Shown one piece after another: positions 27,578 through 38,300 of a stretch of 64,000 bases of DNA; the stretch's first letter is position 1, and every line of letters starts with the position of its first letter. The stretch is from Actinocrispum wychmicini (GTDB taxonomy: Bacteria; Actinomycetota; Actinomycetes; Mycobacteriales; Pseudonocardiaceae). Under the pieces are notes generated by a model, which saw only the letters and a program-made list of their open reading frames with translations, was not told the DNA's origin and did not search any database. The DNA lies in NCBI RefSeq assembly GCF_004345645.1, contig NZ_SLWS01000007.1:248001-312000 (forward strand), in the 5' to 3' direction. The translations under genes were made by a program, and so were the position numbers.

Positions 27578-29193
27578 AAGGCGGCACGGCCCAGTCGTAC
27601 GCCAAGCCGCTGCGTCGTGCTGTCGCGCCGGTCCTGACTCTGCTGGCGTTGCTCCTGATCTGGCAGGCGGCCTCGTCGCTCGGCAACCTCTCGACGCTGG
27701 TGCCGTCACCGCTCGCCGTCCTGCGGCAGATGAACGACGACGCGCACTACTACCCGCAGAACGCGGCTGCGACCATGTCCTCGGCAGGTCAGGGATACTT
27801 GTGGGGCAACGGAATCGCGATCGTCCTGGCGTTGTGCACGCTGCCGTTCCCGCGAGTGCAGGCATTGCTCGAGCGGGTCGCCGTCGGCGCGATCGCGCTG
27901 CCTCTCATCGCCATCGCCCCGCTGCTCGCGATCGCGTTCCCCGGGAACACGCCCAGCGTCATCCTCGCCGCGCAGGCGGTGGTCTTCACGACGCTGGTCG
28001 GGACCATCCTGGGGCTGGGCAGCGTCGACAAGACGTCGGTCGAGGTGATCCGGGCGTCCGGCGGTTCGGAGTGGACAGTCATCCGCAAGGTGCGGCTGCC
28101 CGCCGCGATCCCGAGCTGTGTCGCCGGTCTGCAGGTCGCCGCCCCCAGTGCCATCCTCGGGGCGATCATCGGCGAGTACATGGGCGGCACGCGTGGCCTC
28201 GGCGTCGCGATGGTCCAGGCCCAGGGCGCCTTCGACATACCCCGGGCGTGGGGGCTGGCGATCGTCACCTCGCTGCTCGCGGCGCTCACGTTCCTCCTGT
28301 TGCCGCTGCTGACCCGGCTGGCCTTCCCCTGGACCCGTTCGATGGACACCGTTCTGGGCGCCCGCGCGGAGCGGCGGCGGCGGTCCCGTGGGGGTAGCGG
28401 TTGGACCCGTGTCGGGCGTGCGGTCCTGGCCATGGTCGCCACGGTGGGTGGGGTCCTGCTGTGCTGGTGGCTGCTCGTGCAGATCGTGCCCGGAGGCGAC
28501 GCCGTTGCCCGAGGACCGGCGCAGGTGCTGTCGTACTTCGCGGACGGCAATACGCAGCTCGTCACGTCCAACGGCGAGGCGCAGGGGGCGACGTCGTACA
28601 TGTTGTCGTCGCTGGCACAGACCCTCATGGACGCCGGTCTCGGTTTTGTGGCCGGACTTGTCCTCGCCGTGCTGATGGCCGTGCTCGCGCACGAGTTCAC
28701 GGTGATCGAACGCATCCTGATGCCGATCTCGATCGCGCTGCGATCCGTCCCGATCGTCGCGGCGATGCCCCTGCTGGCGCTCATGTTCGGGCGCGGGATA
28801 GTCGCCGTCACGGTCCTCATCGCCGTGATGACGTTCTTCCCCGTGCTGGTCAACCTTCTGCTGGCCATGCGAGCGGTTCCCCGAAGTGCCCGGGATCTGC
28901 TCCGCGCGGTCGGGGCCGGACGACGGCAGCGGGTCACGAAGCTCCTGATGCCGTACGCGTTGCCGGCTCTCCTGGCTTCGGTGAAGGTCGCGCTGCCGCT
29001 GTCCGTGGGAGCGGCCATGGTGGCCGAATGGCTCGCCACCGGGCACGGCCTGGGTGCGTCGATGACGGTCGCGGCCACCCTGTCCGACTACAACTTCGTG
29101 TGGGGCGGGGTCGCCATCGTCCTACTGGCTTCCCTTGCTGCATACCACATCGCCAGCGCGTTGGAGGACTCCGCGCTGCGCAGGCTCGAGTGA
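27574..29193 (+). CDS. Fused two-domain ABC permease
   Basis: A 539-residue protein holding two complete BPD_transp_1 permease domains in tandem. The first (about 1-265) has its EAA loop at VEVIRASGGSEWTVIRKVRL; the second (about 285-539) has SARDLLRAVGAGRRQRVTKL. A basic linker (GARAERRRRSRGGSG) joins them. The family is usually a single-domain homodimer, so here one polypeptide supplies both halves and their two EAA loops can diverge. The ATG at 27574 overlaps the ATPase stop (ATGA). It should form the transmembrane path for the substrate delivered by the THI5-like lipoprotein. Confidence 0.9.
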   Translation: MKGGTAQSYAKPLRRAVAPVLTLLALLLIWQAASSLGNLSTLVPSPLAVLRQMNDDAHYYPQNAAATMSSAGQGYLWGNGIAIVLALCTLPFPRVQALLERVAVGAIALPLIAIAPLLAIAFPGNTPSVILAAQAVVFTTLVGTILGLGSVDKTSVEVIRASGGSEWTVIRKVRLPAAIPSCVAGLQVAAPSAILGAIIGEYMGGTRGLGVAMVQAQGAFDIPRAWGLAIVTSLLAALTFLLLPLLTRLAFPWTRSMDTVLGARAERRRRSRGGSGWTRVGRAVLAMVATVGGVLLCWWLLVQIVPGGDAVARGPAQVLSYFADGNTQLVTSNGEAQGATSYMLSSLAQTLMDAGLGFVAGLVLAVLMAVLAHEFTVIERILMPISIALRSVPIVAAMPLLALMFGRGIVAVTVLIAVMTFFPVLVNLLLAMRAVPRSARDLLRAVGAGRRQRVTKLLMPYALPALLASVKVALPLSVGAAMVAEWLATGHGLGASMTVAATLSDYNFVWGGVAIVLLASLAAYHIASALEDSALRRLE

Positions 29194-29234
29194 TCTCCTC
29201 GCGCTGTCACAACCGAGAAATGCGAGACCAATTC

Positions 29235-30437
29235 ATGAGTAGAACCATCCTGTCCAACGTCCGCCCGCACGGGATCGGCGACCCGCAGGCCATCACCGTG
29301 GCCGACGGGTTGATCCAGTCCGTCGGACCCGTCCCCGCCGACGTCGGCCCGGCCGATCACATCGAGGACCTCGGCGGCCAGATCGTCCTGCCGGGTTTCG
29401 TCGACGGCCACGCCCACGCGGACAAGAGCCTCTGGGGCGAGCCGTGGGTCCGGCGCGAGTCGGAACCGATCACCATGGAGCAGATGTTCGAGGACCAGGC
29501 GCGGCAGTGGGCGGAGACCACCACGCCGGTCGCCCAGCGGGCGAGCCTCTTCCTGAAGAAGTGTGTGGCGTACGGTTCGACGTCCATCCGGACCTTTGTG
29601 GACGTTGCACCGGAGGTCGGGCTGGACGGCATCCGTGGCCTGGCGGAGGTGCGGGCGGACCTGGCCGGTCTCGCCGACCTGCGGATCGTCGCGTTTCCCC
29701 AGCTCGGGCTGCTGCGCCGGCCCGGGACCGCCGACCTGCTCGAACAGGCCCTCCGCGAGGGCGCGGACGCGGTCGGCGGGCTGGACCCGGCCGGGGTCGA
29801 CGGCGACGCCGCACGCCACCTGGACATCGTCTTCGGACTCGCCGAGAAGTACCAGGTCCCGGTCGACTTCCACCTGCACGAGTCCGGCGAGCTGGGCATC
29901 TGGCTGATCGAGCAGATCTCCGCCCGGGTCAGGGCACTGGGCATGCAGGGCAAGGTCAGCCTCTGTGACGTGTTCAGCCTCGCCGACCCGACCCCGGCAC
30001 AGCTCACCCACCTCGGCACGCTGCTCGCCGACGCGGGGATCACGATCGCCGTCGGCGTGCACGGGCTCCTGCCGGTCCCGGACGTCCGCACGCTGCACTC
30101 GATGGGCGTCCGGATGTGCCTCGGATCCGACTCGTCCCGCAGCCGATGGTCCCCGTGGGGCGAGGGCGACATCCTGGCCAGAGCGATGTTCCTGGCGTAC
30201 AAGTGCTACTGGCGCCGAGACGAGGACCTGGAGTTCGCCGTGACCATCGCGACCCGCCTGGGCCGCGACGCACTCGGCTTCGACCAGTGCGATCTGCGCG
30301 TCGGCGACCCGGCCGACCTGGTGGTGCTTCCCGGCGAGACGATCGGGGAGATCGTCGTGACCCCGCCGCCAAGGACCCTGGTGATGAAACGCGGGAGAAT
30401 CGTGGCCCGGGACGGCGCGGTCACCGCCCCGGCCTGA
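29235..30437 (+). CDS. Cytosine-deaminase-like amidohydrolase
   Basis: A 400-residue member of the CodA branch of the amidohydrolase superfamily. GFVDGHAHADKSLWGE is the first metal-binding motif with the CodA-like DKS; FHLHESGELG, a His in AVGVHGLL and an Asp in CLGSDSSRS supply the remaining ligands and catalytic acid. Expected reaction: hydrolytic deamination (or ring opening) of a nucleobase-like heterocycle in the cytoplasm. The ATG at 29235 is used; an ATG at 29220 would add five residues and neither has a strong site. It ends the salvage operon and likely acts on the imported ligand. Confidence 0.85.
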   Translation: MSRTILSNVRPHGIGDPQAITVADGLIQSVGPVPADVGPADHIEDLGGQIVLPGFVDGHAHADKSLWGEPWVRRESEPITMEQMFEDQARQWAETTTPVAQRASLFLKKCVAYGSTSIRTFVDVAPEVGLDGIRGLAEVRADLAGLADLRIVAFPQLGLLRRPGTADLLEQALREGADAVGGLDPAGVDGDAARHLDIVFGLAEKYQVPVDFHLHESGELGIWLIEQISARVRALGMQGKVSLCDVFSLADPTPAQLTHLGTLLADAGITIAVGVHGLLPVPDVRTLHSMGVRMCLGSDSSRSRWSPWGEGDILARAMFLAYKCYWRRDEDLEFAVTIATRLGRDALGFDQCDLRVGDPADLVVLPGETIGEIVVTPPPRTLVMKRGRIVARDGAVTAPA

Positions 30438-30471
30438 CCGAACTCTTCCGGTCTCGCATAGCTCGGTCAGG
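30433..30471. terminator. 9-bp inverted repeat between convergent gene ends
   Basis: CCTGACCGA (30433-30441) and TCGGTCAGG (30463-30471) are exact complements with a 21-nt loop, spanning the stop codons of the amidohydrolase and the MFS gene. No U-tract is present, so this is a plausible but unproven bidirectional terminator. Confidence 0.4.
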
Positions 30472-31678
30472 ATGGCCGGCCGGCTGGCTCGGTCGCCTGC
30501 TCGATCACCGGCGGTTTGAGGTAGCTGGTGGCCCAGGCGAGCACGATGCCGATCGCGGCGATGATCGCCCCGGTGAGCATCGGGGACGACGGGCCGAAGT
30601 CGCTGATCGCCACCCCGCCGGCGGCCGAGCCCGCCGCGATGCCCACGTTGACCGCGGAGGCGGGCAGCGAGGACGCCAACCCGCCGCCGGGGCCGGCCAG
30701 TGTCAGCACGCGGAGTTGGAGCGACGGGGCCATGCTCATGGCGAGCATTCCCCATGCCAGCAGCACAAGCGCCACGAGGATCGGGATCGAGCCAACGAAG
30801 TAGAGCGCCAGCAGGGCTATCGCTGTGCCAGTGGTCGCGACGATCAAGGTGCCCGCGGCGTTTCGGTCGGCGAACCGGCCGCCGCCGAAGGAGCCCACCG
30901 CGGTGGCCAGGCCGTAGGCGAACAGGAACACGCTGACGACTGCCCCGGTGACGCCCGTGACGTTCCGCAGGAACGGCACGATGTAGGTCAGTGCCGTGTA
31001 CAGCGACGCGAACACCACGACGTTCAGGCTCAACATGGCGAGCACCCGGGGGGCGAAGGCGTACTTGGCCTGGCCGGCGGCGCCGCGACCGGTGCCGGGC
31101 ACGGAGGGAACCAGCGCCACTGTCGCGATCAGCGCGACCACGCAAAGCACGATGATCGTGGTGAACGAGCCGCGCCAGCCGAGCCCTTGGCTGGCCAGCG
31201 TGCCCAGTGGCACACCCACCGCGGCCGACACCGTGACACCGGAGATGATCATGGAGATCGCCCGGCCGGCACGCTCCGGCGGGACGATCGACATGCCTGT
31301 CACGAACGCGATACCGATGAACAGACCCTCGACCGCGCCGGCGACAAAACGCGCCGCCACGAACACCCCGAAGTCGGAGGCCACTACCAGAACCAGGTTG
31401 GCCAGGACGAACACGATGATCGCGCCGATCAGGACGGTCCGCCTGTTCATCTTCATCGTCAGCATGGTCACGGCCGGGCCACCGATCGCGATGCCCAGCG
31501 CGAAACTGGTCACCAACGCGCCGGCAGCGGAGACGGAGACGCGGAGGTCGGCCGCGATCAGATCCAGCACGCCGACCACGAGCAGTTCCGCACAGCCCAT
31601 CACGAACACGCCGAAGAACAGCGTGACCAAGACGAGGGTCGGACTGTTCCGACTGGATGTCGCTTGCTGAGTACTCAT
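30467..31678 (-). CDS. DHA1-type MFS efflux transporter
   Basis: A 403-residue, 12-helix MFS protein of the AraJ/PbuE-like drug-H+ antiporter group: FFGVFVMGCAELLVVGVLDL in helix 1, the motif-A loop after helix 2 (TMKMNRRTVLIGA), and motif C in helix 5 (ISGVTVSAAVGVPLGTLASQ). The ATG at 31678 has GAAGGA a few bases upstream; the longer frame crosses the promoter. It is divergent from the HxlR regulator at 31816, the usual layout for a repressed exporter. Substrate unknown. Confidence 0.88.
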   Translation of the reverse strand: MSTQQATSSRNSPTLVLVTLFFGVFVMGCAELLVVGVLDLIAADLRVSVSAAGALVTSFALGIAIGGPAVTMLTMKMNRRTVLIGAIIVFVLANLVLVVASDFGVFVAARFVAGAVEGLFIGIAFVTGMSIVPPERAGRAISMIISGVTVSAAVGVPLGTLASQGLGWRGSFTTIIVLCVVALIATVALVPSVPGTGRGAAGQAKYAFAPRVLAMLSLNVVVFASLYTALTYIVPFLRNVTGVTGAVVSVFLFAYGLATAVGSFGGGRFADRNAAGTLIVATTGTAIALLALYFVGSIPILVALVLLAWGMLAMSMAPSLQLRVLTLAGPGGGLASSLPASAVNVGIAAGSAAGGVAISDFGPSSPMLTGAIIAAIGIVLAWATSYLKPPVIEQATEPAGRPS

Positions 31679-31761
31679 GTACACCGTCCTTCGTAGGCGT
31701 CCGCGTGTTTCTCGTTGTCGCGTGGAGGCCCCTCCCGAAACTGCTCTCCTTTCGCAACCAG

Positions 31762-31770
31762 TTGTACAAT
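31762..31770. promoter_or_regulatory. TTGTACAA dyad with TACAAT -10 box
   Basis: TTGTACAA (31762-31769) is a perfect 8-bp palindrome, and TACAAT (31765-31770) overlaps it as a plausible -10 for the HxlR gene. It lies in the 137-bp divergent region with the MFS gene and is a candidate HxlR operator. Confidence 0.45.
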
Positions 31771-31815
31771 AGGGTGCAGTGGTGCGGAAAGGCAACCGGT
31801 TCGGAGGTGAGTGCG

Positions 31816-32328
31816 GTGCGGAAGGACATGCGGTCGAGCTGCCCGGTCAGCCTGTCGCTGGAGATCTTCGGCGACCGGTGGACCCTGCTGGTCCTCCGGG
31901 ACGTGATCTTCACCGGCGCCCGGCACTTCCGTGAACTGCTGGCCAGCCCCGAGCGGATTTCCTCGAACGTCCTCGCCGACCGGCTCGCCGCGCTCGTCGA
32001 ACACGGGTTGCTCACCAAGGCCGACGATCCCTCGCACCGGCAGAAGGTCACCTACCACCTGACCGAGCGGGCAATCCAGCTGGTGCCCGTTTTCGTCCAC
32101 CTCAATGTCTGGGGAACCCGGCATCTCCCAGTGTCCGACGTGCACGCCGCCCGTACCGAGGTGCTCGCCGTCGGCGGCCCGCCGCTGTGGGAGGCCTTCA
32201 TGGACGAACTCCGTGAAACCCACCTCGGGCCACAAGCCCGCCGGCAACCGGCACCGAGCGGTCCCACCGTCGCGGCACGAATGCAGGCCGCCTGCGCCGC
32301 CGTACAAGACCGCGCAGCCGGCACATGA
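31816..32328 (+). CDS. HxlR-family transcriptional regulator
   Basis: A 170-residue protein with the HxlR winged helix at residues 8-105: CPVSLSLEIFGDRWTLLVLRD, HFRELLASPERISSNVLADRL and HLTERAIQLVPV. The Cys near the N-terminus (SSCPVSL) is the position used for redox sensing in several family members. The GTG at 31816 sits eight bases after GGAGG; the frame is open further upstream but without a site. Divergent from the MFS exporter, its probable target. A strong terminator follows six bases after the stop. Confidence 0.87.
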   Translation: MRKDMRSSCPVSLSLEIFGDRWTLLVLRDVIFTGARHFRELLASPERISSNVLADRLAALVEHGLLTKADDPSHRQKVTYHLTERAIQLVPVFVHLNVWGTRHLPVSDVHAARTEVLAVGGPPLWEAFMDELRETHLGPQARRQPAPSGPTVAARMQAACAAVQDRAAGT

Positions 32329-32333
32329 GGAAA

Positions 32334-32364
32334 AGATCTCCGCGCCTGGCGGGCGCGGAGATCT
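32334..32364. terminator. Strong bidirectional terminator hairpin (13-bp stem, 5-nt loop)
   Basis: AGATCTCCGCGCC (32334-32346) and GGCGCGGAGATCT (32352-32364) are perfect complements around TGGCG. The hairpin lies between the converging HxlR gene (ends 32328) and RHS toxin gene (ends 32388). A short A-run (aaaa) precedes it on the plus strand, giving a U-run for minus-strand transcripts. Confidence 0.8.
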
Positions 32365-32387
32365 GGCTCAGCGGTTCACCACGATCG

Positions 32388-35300
32388 TCAGCCGAGGACT
32401 GAACGATCCCGTCGCCTTCCTGGACGAGCCACGCGACCCAGGATCTCCCGCATCCCGAGCACCCGCCGACGGCGACGGAGGTCCCGTCTGCCCACACACA
32501 CGCCACGACGAGGCCGGCGCGGATTTCCCACCACTCCGCCGGGGCGGACAATCATGAAGTTTATGTAGTGATCGCTGGTGTAGTAATAGGAGCCGTCGTT
32601 CCCCCACACGATACGTTCCGCCGTGCCTCCGTTGGCTGCCGCCGACCTCGGCAACACAAATCCTTCCTTGTACTTGATCGGGTTTCCGGCACTGTCGTGA
32701 AACGGCAGGAACATGGTGCCGCCCCGGCCGTCGTTGTCGTACGGCTTGGTGCCGCCGAGTCCTGGCGGCGCGCCGCCGTTCTCCTCCCGGTAGCGCACGA
32801 CGTTCTCGACGTGGTCGGGAACTTTTCCTTCGGTGAAGGTCGTTGAGCGCGGTTTCTTCGCCGCGCACATGTTGTGCACCAGGACGGTGGCGTTGCCGAC
32901 CCGCACGTGGTACGTGTGCATGTCCGCGACCGTGAGGTTGTAGGCGAGCGCGCGGTGGTCACTGCCCGGCCGGAGACCTGCGACGCGAATGTGTTTCCCG
33001 GCGGAGGTAAGCAGGTCGTCACCGGGGTCGAGCTGGTCGGCGGGCTCCCAGCGATGGTCGGTGTCATTCCAGAAAGGATGGTTCCTGGTCGTGGTGACCG
33101 TGGCGCCATCATCGGTGACCAGGTCCACCACGGTGTCGTCGTGCACGATGGTCGCTGTGACGGTCCGGGCTGCCCGCTCACCGGTGTCCGGGTCGGCGGC
33201 GAGAACCTGGTCGCCTTCCTTGATCTCGGCAATGGTTTTGGTGCTGCCGTCGGCCATGAGGACCTGTGTGTCGCCGGTGAAGCTGCACGCGGTCATCGGT
33301 TCGGCACTGCGGCCGCCATGCCCGGCACGGATGATGCCCAGCAGTTTGCCCTTGGTGGGGCCCTTGCCGTAGGCGCCGTTGACACCCACGCGGCCGGTGG
33401 TCGACAGCCTGGCGCCCACACCGCCGTCCTGGCCCCAGATGGGGTCGGCCCACTGACCGCTGACCAGGTGTTGGAGGAACTGGCCACTGCAGGCTTTCCC
33501 GCCGAAGCTGCCGCACCCCTCTTCGATGGCGCGAAGGGTGTCGCCCTCGTCGTACAGCCCTTCCCATTCCAGCCGGGTCTTGCCCTTCTGCTGCTGGATC
33601 AGCATGTGTTTCAGCTCGTACGTCGGCGGCGCGTTGTCGCCAATCGCGACGCTGTTGACGTACCTCTTGCCGGTCGAGGTGTCTTCGTAGATGACGATGG
33701 CCGGCGTGATCTCCGTCACCTGGATCCCGTCGTCGTTGGCGGGGCTGGACGGACGCACGTCCCCGCCGCAGCGGTCCACGCACATGTTCGAGATCAGGCC
33801 GGTGGGGTCGCTGGCGGTGACCGGGCTTTCGTTGGCGTAGCCGTATCCGGTCAGCTGCTGCGGATCGCCGAAGTTGACGAGCGGGTCGACGCTGATGAAG
33901 CGGCCGGTGCCGGGGTCGTACTCGCGTGCGCCGAGGTGGGTCAGTCCGGTGCTGGGATCCTGGGTGCCACCGACGAAGCCGCGTTGGCTCGGCCAGGCGA
34001 CCTGGTCACCACGGGGGGCGCCGAAGGGCAGCTGGCGGCGCCGGGTGACCGCGTTGGTCTGCGAGTCGATCGCGATCTGGGCGGTGGCCTGGTGGTCGCC
34101 TGCCAGCCAGGTGAGCGGCCCGTCTTCCACCCGCATGGCGACCACTTGGCCGCCGTGCGTGTAGTAACGGGTGGCGGCGGGTTCGCCACCGTTGGGGTTC
34201 CACCGCACTTCCTGGGCACCCAGGTAAAGGGTGATCCCGTCCGGGTCACGGCGGATCAGCCGGTTGCCGTCGGCGTCGTAGACGAACGAGGTTTCTTTGG
34301 CACCGTCGGTGACCTTGACGAGGTGACGTTCGCTGTCCCAGTCAAGTTTCTGGGTGGGCGCACCGGTAAGGGCACGTTGTGTGGTCTGGCCGACCGCGTT
34401 GTACGCATAGGAATCACGGGTGTTTCCAGTGCTGACCGTGCCCAGTGCGTGCGCGTGCCCGGGAACATCGTAGGTGTAGGTACTGGTGGTGTCTCCGGCG
34501 GATGTGTGCCGGGTTTCGGTGCGTCGGTTGCCGGCGCCGTCGAAGGTGTACGAGTTCCAGAACTTGGCTGGGCCGCGCAGGCCGGCCACTGCCGGATCGG
34601 CCTTGCAGCCGTCCTTTTCGGTCCACGAGTCGACCCCGGGACTCCACGCCTCGGTCAGCCGTCGCAGGTGGTCGTACCGGAAGCACTGAACGTCCACAGT
34701 GGATGACTGGTCCAGTGGGGTGTCCGCGACGGCGGTGATGTTGCCGGCCGGGTCTTGAGTGTAGTGCGTGTCGGTCACCATCGGACTGGGGATCTCGGCA
34801 TCCACTATGGACCGGTTGAGCCGCCTGGTGTTGGTGTTGTAGTAGAACGACAGCCAGGCACGGCGGGGCGCGACGCCCAGGTGGAGCCGTTGCGCTTCGC
34901 CGTAGCGGGTGTACTCGGTGTCATTGACGTAACGGAAGGTGTTCCCGTCGTAGCCGCCGGAACTGGACTTGACCGGCCCAAGGTCGTGATAGCCGTAGGT
35001 CACGGTCTCTCTCGGCAGTTTCCCGCCGGCCGGATAGTCCACACCGGCCACGCTGCCGCCGTCGGGTGTGTACGAGTTGTAGGTCGTGTACGTGCCGGCC
35101 AGCCTCCCCTGGGCGGTCGGGATCGTGACCGAGGTCTGGTTCGGCTGATACAGCGCACTGTAGTCGGCCACCGCGGTGGTGTACGCCTGGCCGTCGACCC
35201 ACCGGGTGGCGGTGGCCGGCTGGCCCTTGCCCTTGTTCGCGGTGTCGTAGGTCCACTCCGCCAGCTTGTTGGCGTCGTTGACCCGGTCGGCGTACAGATG

Positions 35301-38300
35301 CTTCTTACGGCCCAACGCGTCGTAGTCGTACGCGAGCGTTTTGCCGCTCATGTCCGTGGCTGTGACCACCTGGCCGGCATCGTCGTAGGTCGTCGTCGAG
35401 GTCCCGGTGTCCGGGTCCTCGGCCTTGATCTGCCGGCCGCGCAGGTCGTAGGTGTACCGCCAGGTGGTGCCGGCCGGGTCGGTGACCGACGCCAGCTCGC
35501 CTGCCGGGGTGTGGTCGTAGCGTGTCGTGTCGAAGGAAGCCGACGGTTCCGGTGTGGTGTACCGACGTAGTTCGACGGTCTGGCCTCGGGCGTCGTTGAT
35601 CGTGGTGGTCGCGACTCCCCCGGCAGGCGGGGTCACGTGGACGCGGTCACCGCCGTAGCTGGTCTTGGTGGACCACTTCTCGGTGGCACCCGCGTAATAG
35701 GTCGACGCGATGGCCCGCCCGGCGCCGTCGTACTTGGTACGGGTGTGGCCAGGGATGTCCGCGTCGCTGGCGTTCCACAGCGTTGTGTCGATCGGCGCGT
35801 TGTTGAAGTACGGCTGGGTCGACTTCCACGCCCGGCCCTGGGAGTCGTAGACCGTGTCGGTGATCAGTCGCCCGCCGCCCATCGCGGGCCCCTGGGCCTG
35901 CCTGGGTCTCAGCCAGCCGTCGAACAGGGCGTTGCTGCTGATCTGGTTGCCGTTCGGGCCGATCAGGGTGGTGGTGACCGCGGTCAGCGCGTCGTTGCGG
36001 ATCAGGTACGAGTACTCCGCGCTGGGCTTCGGATTGTCGGACTTCGGCCGGTTGGGCAGCCACACCCGGGCCGTGCGGCCGAGCGGGTCGTACTCGATCT
36101 GGGTCCTACGTTGGTTCGGGTCGGTGATCAGCGTGGGCTTGCCCCACGCCGGATCCACCGTGGTGGTCGTGACCAGGCCCTGCGGAACCGCGTCTGTGCC
36201 CGGTGTGGTGAGGACGGTCTGGGTGAGCGGCCCGCCGGCTTCCGGAACGTAAGCCATCTTCGTGGTCCGGTTCAGGGCGTCGGTGGCTGTCTTGGCCCGG
36301 CCGTGGTCGTCGTACGTCGCGGTGCTCGTCGTGACGTAGACCGGGCCGCCGGCCGGACGCTCCTTGGCCTCCTCGACCTTGACCAGGTTTCCGTTGCCGT
36401 CGAACGTGTTCTTCGTGTCGGACAGGGCATTGCCCGGAAAGGTCGGCGTCTGTCCACAACGGATGGACACGGTTTCCGTCCTGGCCGTCAGGCCGAGCAG
36501 CCACTTGTCGACGACAGGGGCGTACGTGACGTTGACACAACGGTCGTCGTCGGCGGTCGACTCGTCGCCAAGGTCGTTCACCTGCTCCGGCAGGCCACGA
36601 TTGTTGTAGCTGGTCTCCGACATGGTGACCCTCGGGCCACCGGATTCCAGTGTGGTGTACGTCCGCGTGGTGCCCGGCCTGACGATGTACGCTTTGTATA
36701 CGTCACGAGTGGCGGTCGGTCCTTGCCAGGACGGTTCGGTGATCGTCTTGGTCACGACCGCGCCGCCGACACCGTTGAAGGTGGCGGACTCGAACGACAA
36801 GCCATGCAACCAGTCCGAGTCGGCCCTTGCCTTCCCCTGGGAGTCGGTCACGGTCACCGAGCGGGCGCCTGACGGCGGCCGGCCACCGTCGTCGGGCGCC
36901 GGGAACCGATCACCGTCCATCCCCTGGTAGTACCGGTTCTCGGACATGGTGACCGGACCGGACGGGTCACCGTCCGAACCGGACCGGATCCGGACCCGGC
37001 CGAAGCCCCGGAAGTCGTTCCATGTCTTGTTTTCCTCTTTGCCGAACTCCGAGGTGTTCCAGTGCCACGCGGCACCGTCCAGGTACTCGTAGCCGGTGAC
37101 CGACTGGGCGCTGGACGACATCCAGTCGGAGGTGACGGTCTGGTCGACGACGTACTTGTGGAAGTAGTCCGTGCGTTCCGCCTGCTTCGGTGGCGACCAC
37201 CGCACCGGGAAACAGCGCAGTTTGTTGGTCTCCGGGCGGTCCGGCATCGGCCCGCCCGCGCGGCATTCCGAGCCGTAGTTCACCGACAGCCATCCGCCGG
37301 TCTCCGAGACCACCCCGGTGACCCGGTAGCGGTACAGCGGCGACACCCCGTCGCGCATCTCGACCCGGTTGGGCATGGCCGTGCCCTCGAACCGGATCGC
37401 CGGCGTCGACGCCGACCCACCGACCAGGCCGGTGTGCGTGATCTCCTTGAGCCACAGGGCCGGTTTCTCGCCGGAGCCGGCGTCGGGGAACGTCTGGGTC
37501 AGGTCCCACCGGTCGACCGGCCGGAAGTCCGCGCCGTCCCGGACCTGGGTGGTGATCGTCGTCAGGCGCTTGGTCGAGAAGAACGTCGGCGAGTGCTTGT
37601 CCGGGCACGTCGCGGCGACACACTTGTCCTCCAGCGGGGTGTCCGGGTAGTTGTCCGGCATGTCGTGCGTGCAGTTGCTGCCTGGCACGCACCGCTCCGC
37701 CGTGCCGAACACCACTCGGGCGGACGGGGTCGACGCCTTGGTCTCGTGCAGGCCGTAGTCGATGTGGTCCAGGGTGCCGCCCCGGGTGTAGGACACCGCG
37801 GTGTCCTTCAGGTTCATTCCATAGGAGTTGGTCTCGGGGTTGTAGTAGTAGCGGATCATGTTGCCGTTGCGGTCGACGACCTTGTCCAGGTTCCACCGCC
37901 ACGCCTGCATGCAGTGCGAGTCGGCGAAGTTTCCCGGCACATGGCACGGTTCGTTGGCGTTGTTGCCGAACACCGGCACGGTCCAAGTGGACCGCGAGTC
38001 CACTTCGGAGCCGAACCAGTACTGGGTACCGTCCACAGTGGTGATCACCCAGTACTCGCCGTCATTGTCGCCGTCGTCGCCGTTGGCGTGGCCGGTGCGC
38101 AGCCGCTCGATCCGGGAACCGTCGTCGTTCTTGGCCCGCCACCGGTTGTCGCCGTCGCAGCAGATCAGTTGTCCGCCGCTGCCGCCGTAGACAGCGGTGG
38201 CGTTGTCACTCTTCCAGCACAGGTCCCCGGTCTGCACGCCCTCGTCAAGACAGCTGTCATAGGTGCGTTCGACGAATCCGGGCACCAGGTCCCACCCGTC

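Noticed and set aside
32198..32551. A minus frame after the RNase tip as a possible barstar-type immunity gene
   Set aside because: It begins at a TTG without a ribosome binding site, lacks any barstar-like motif, and runs through the terminator and into the antisense of the HxlR gene.
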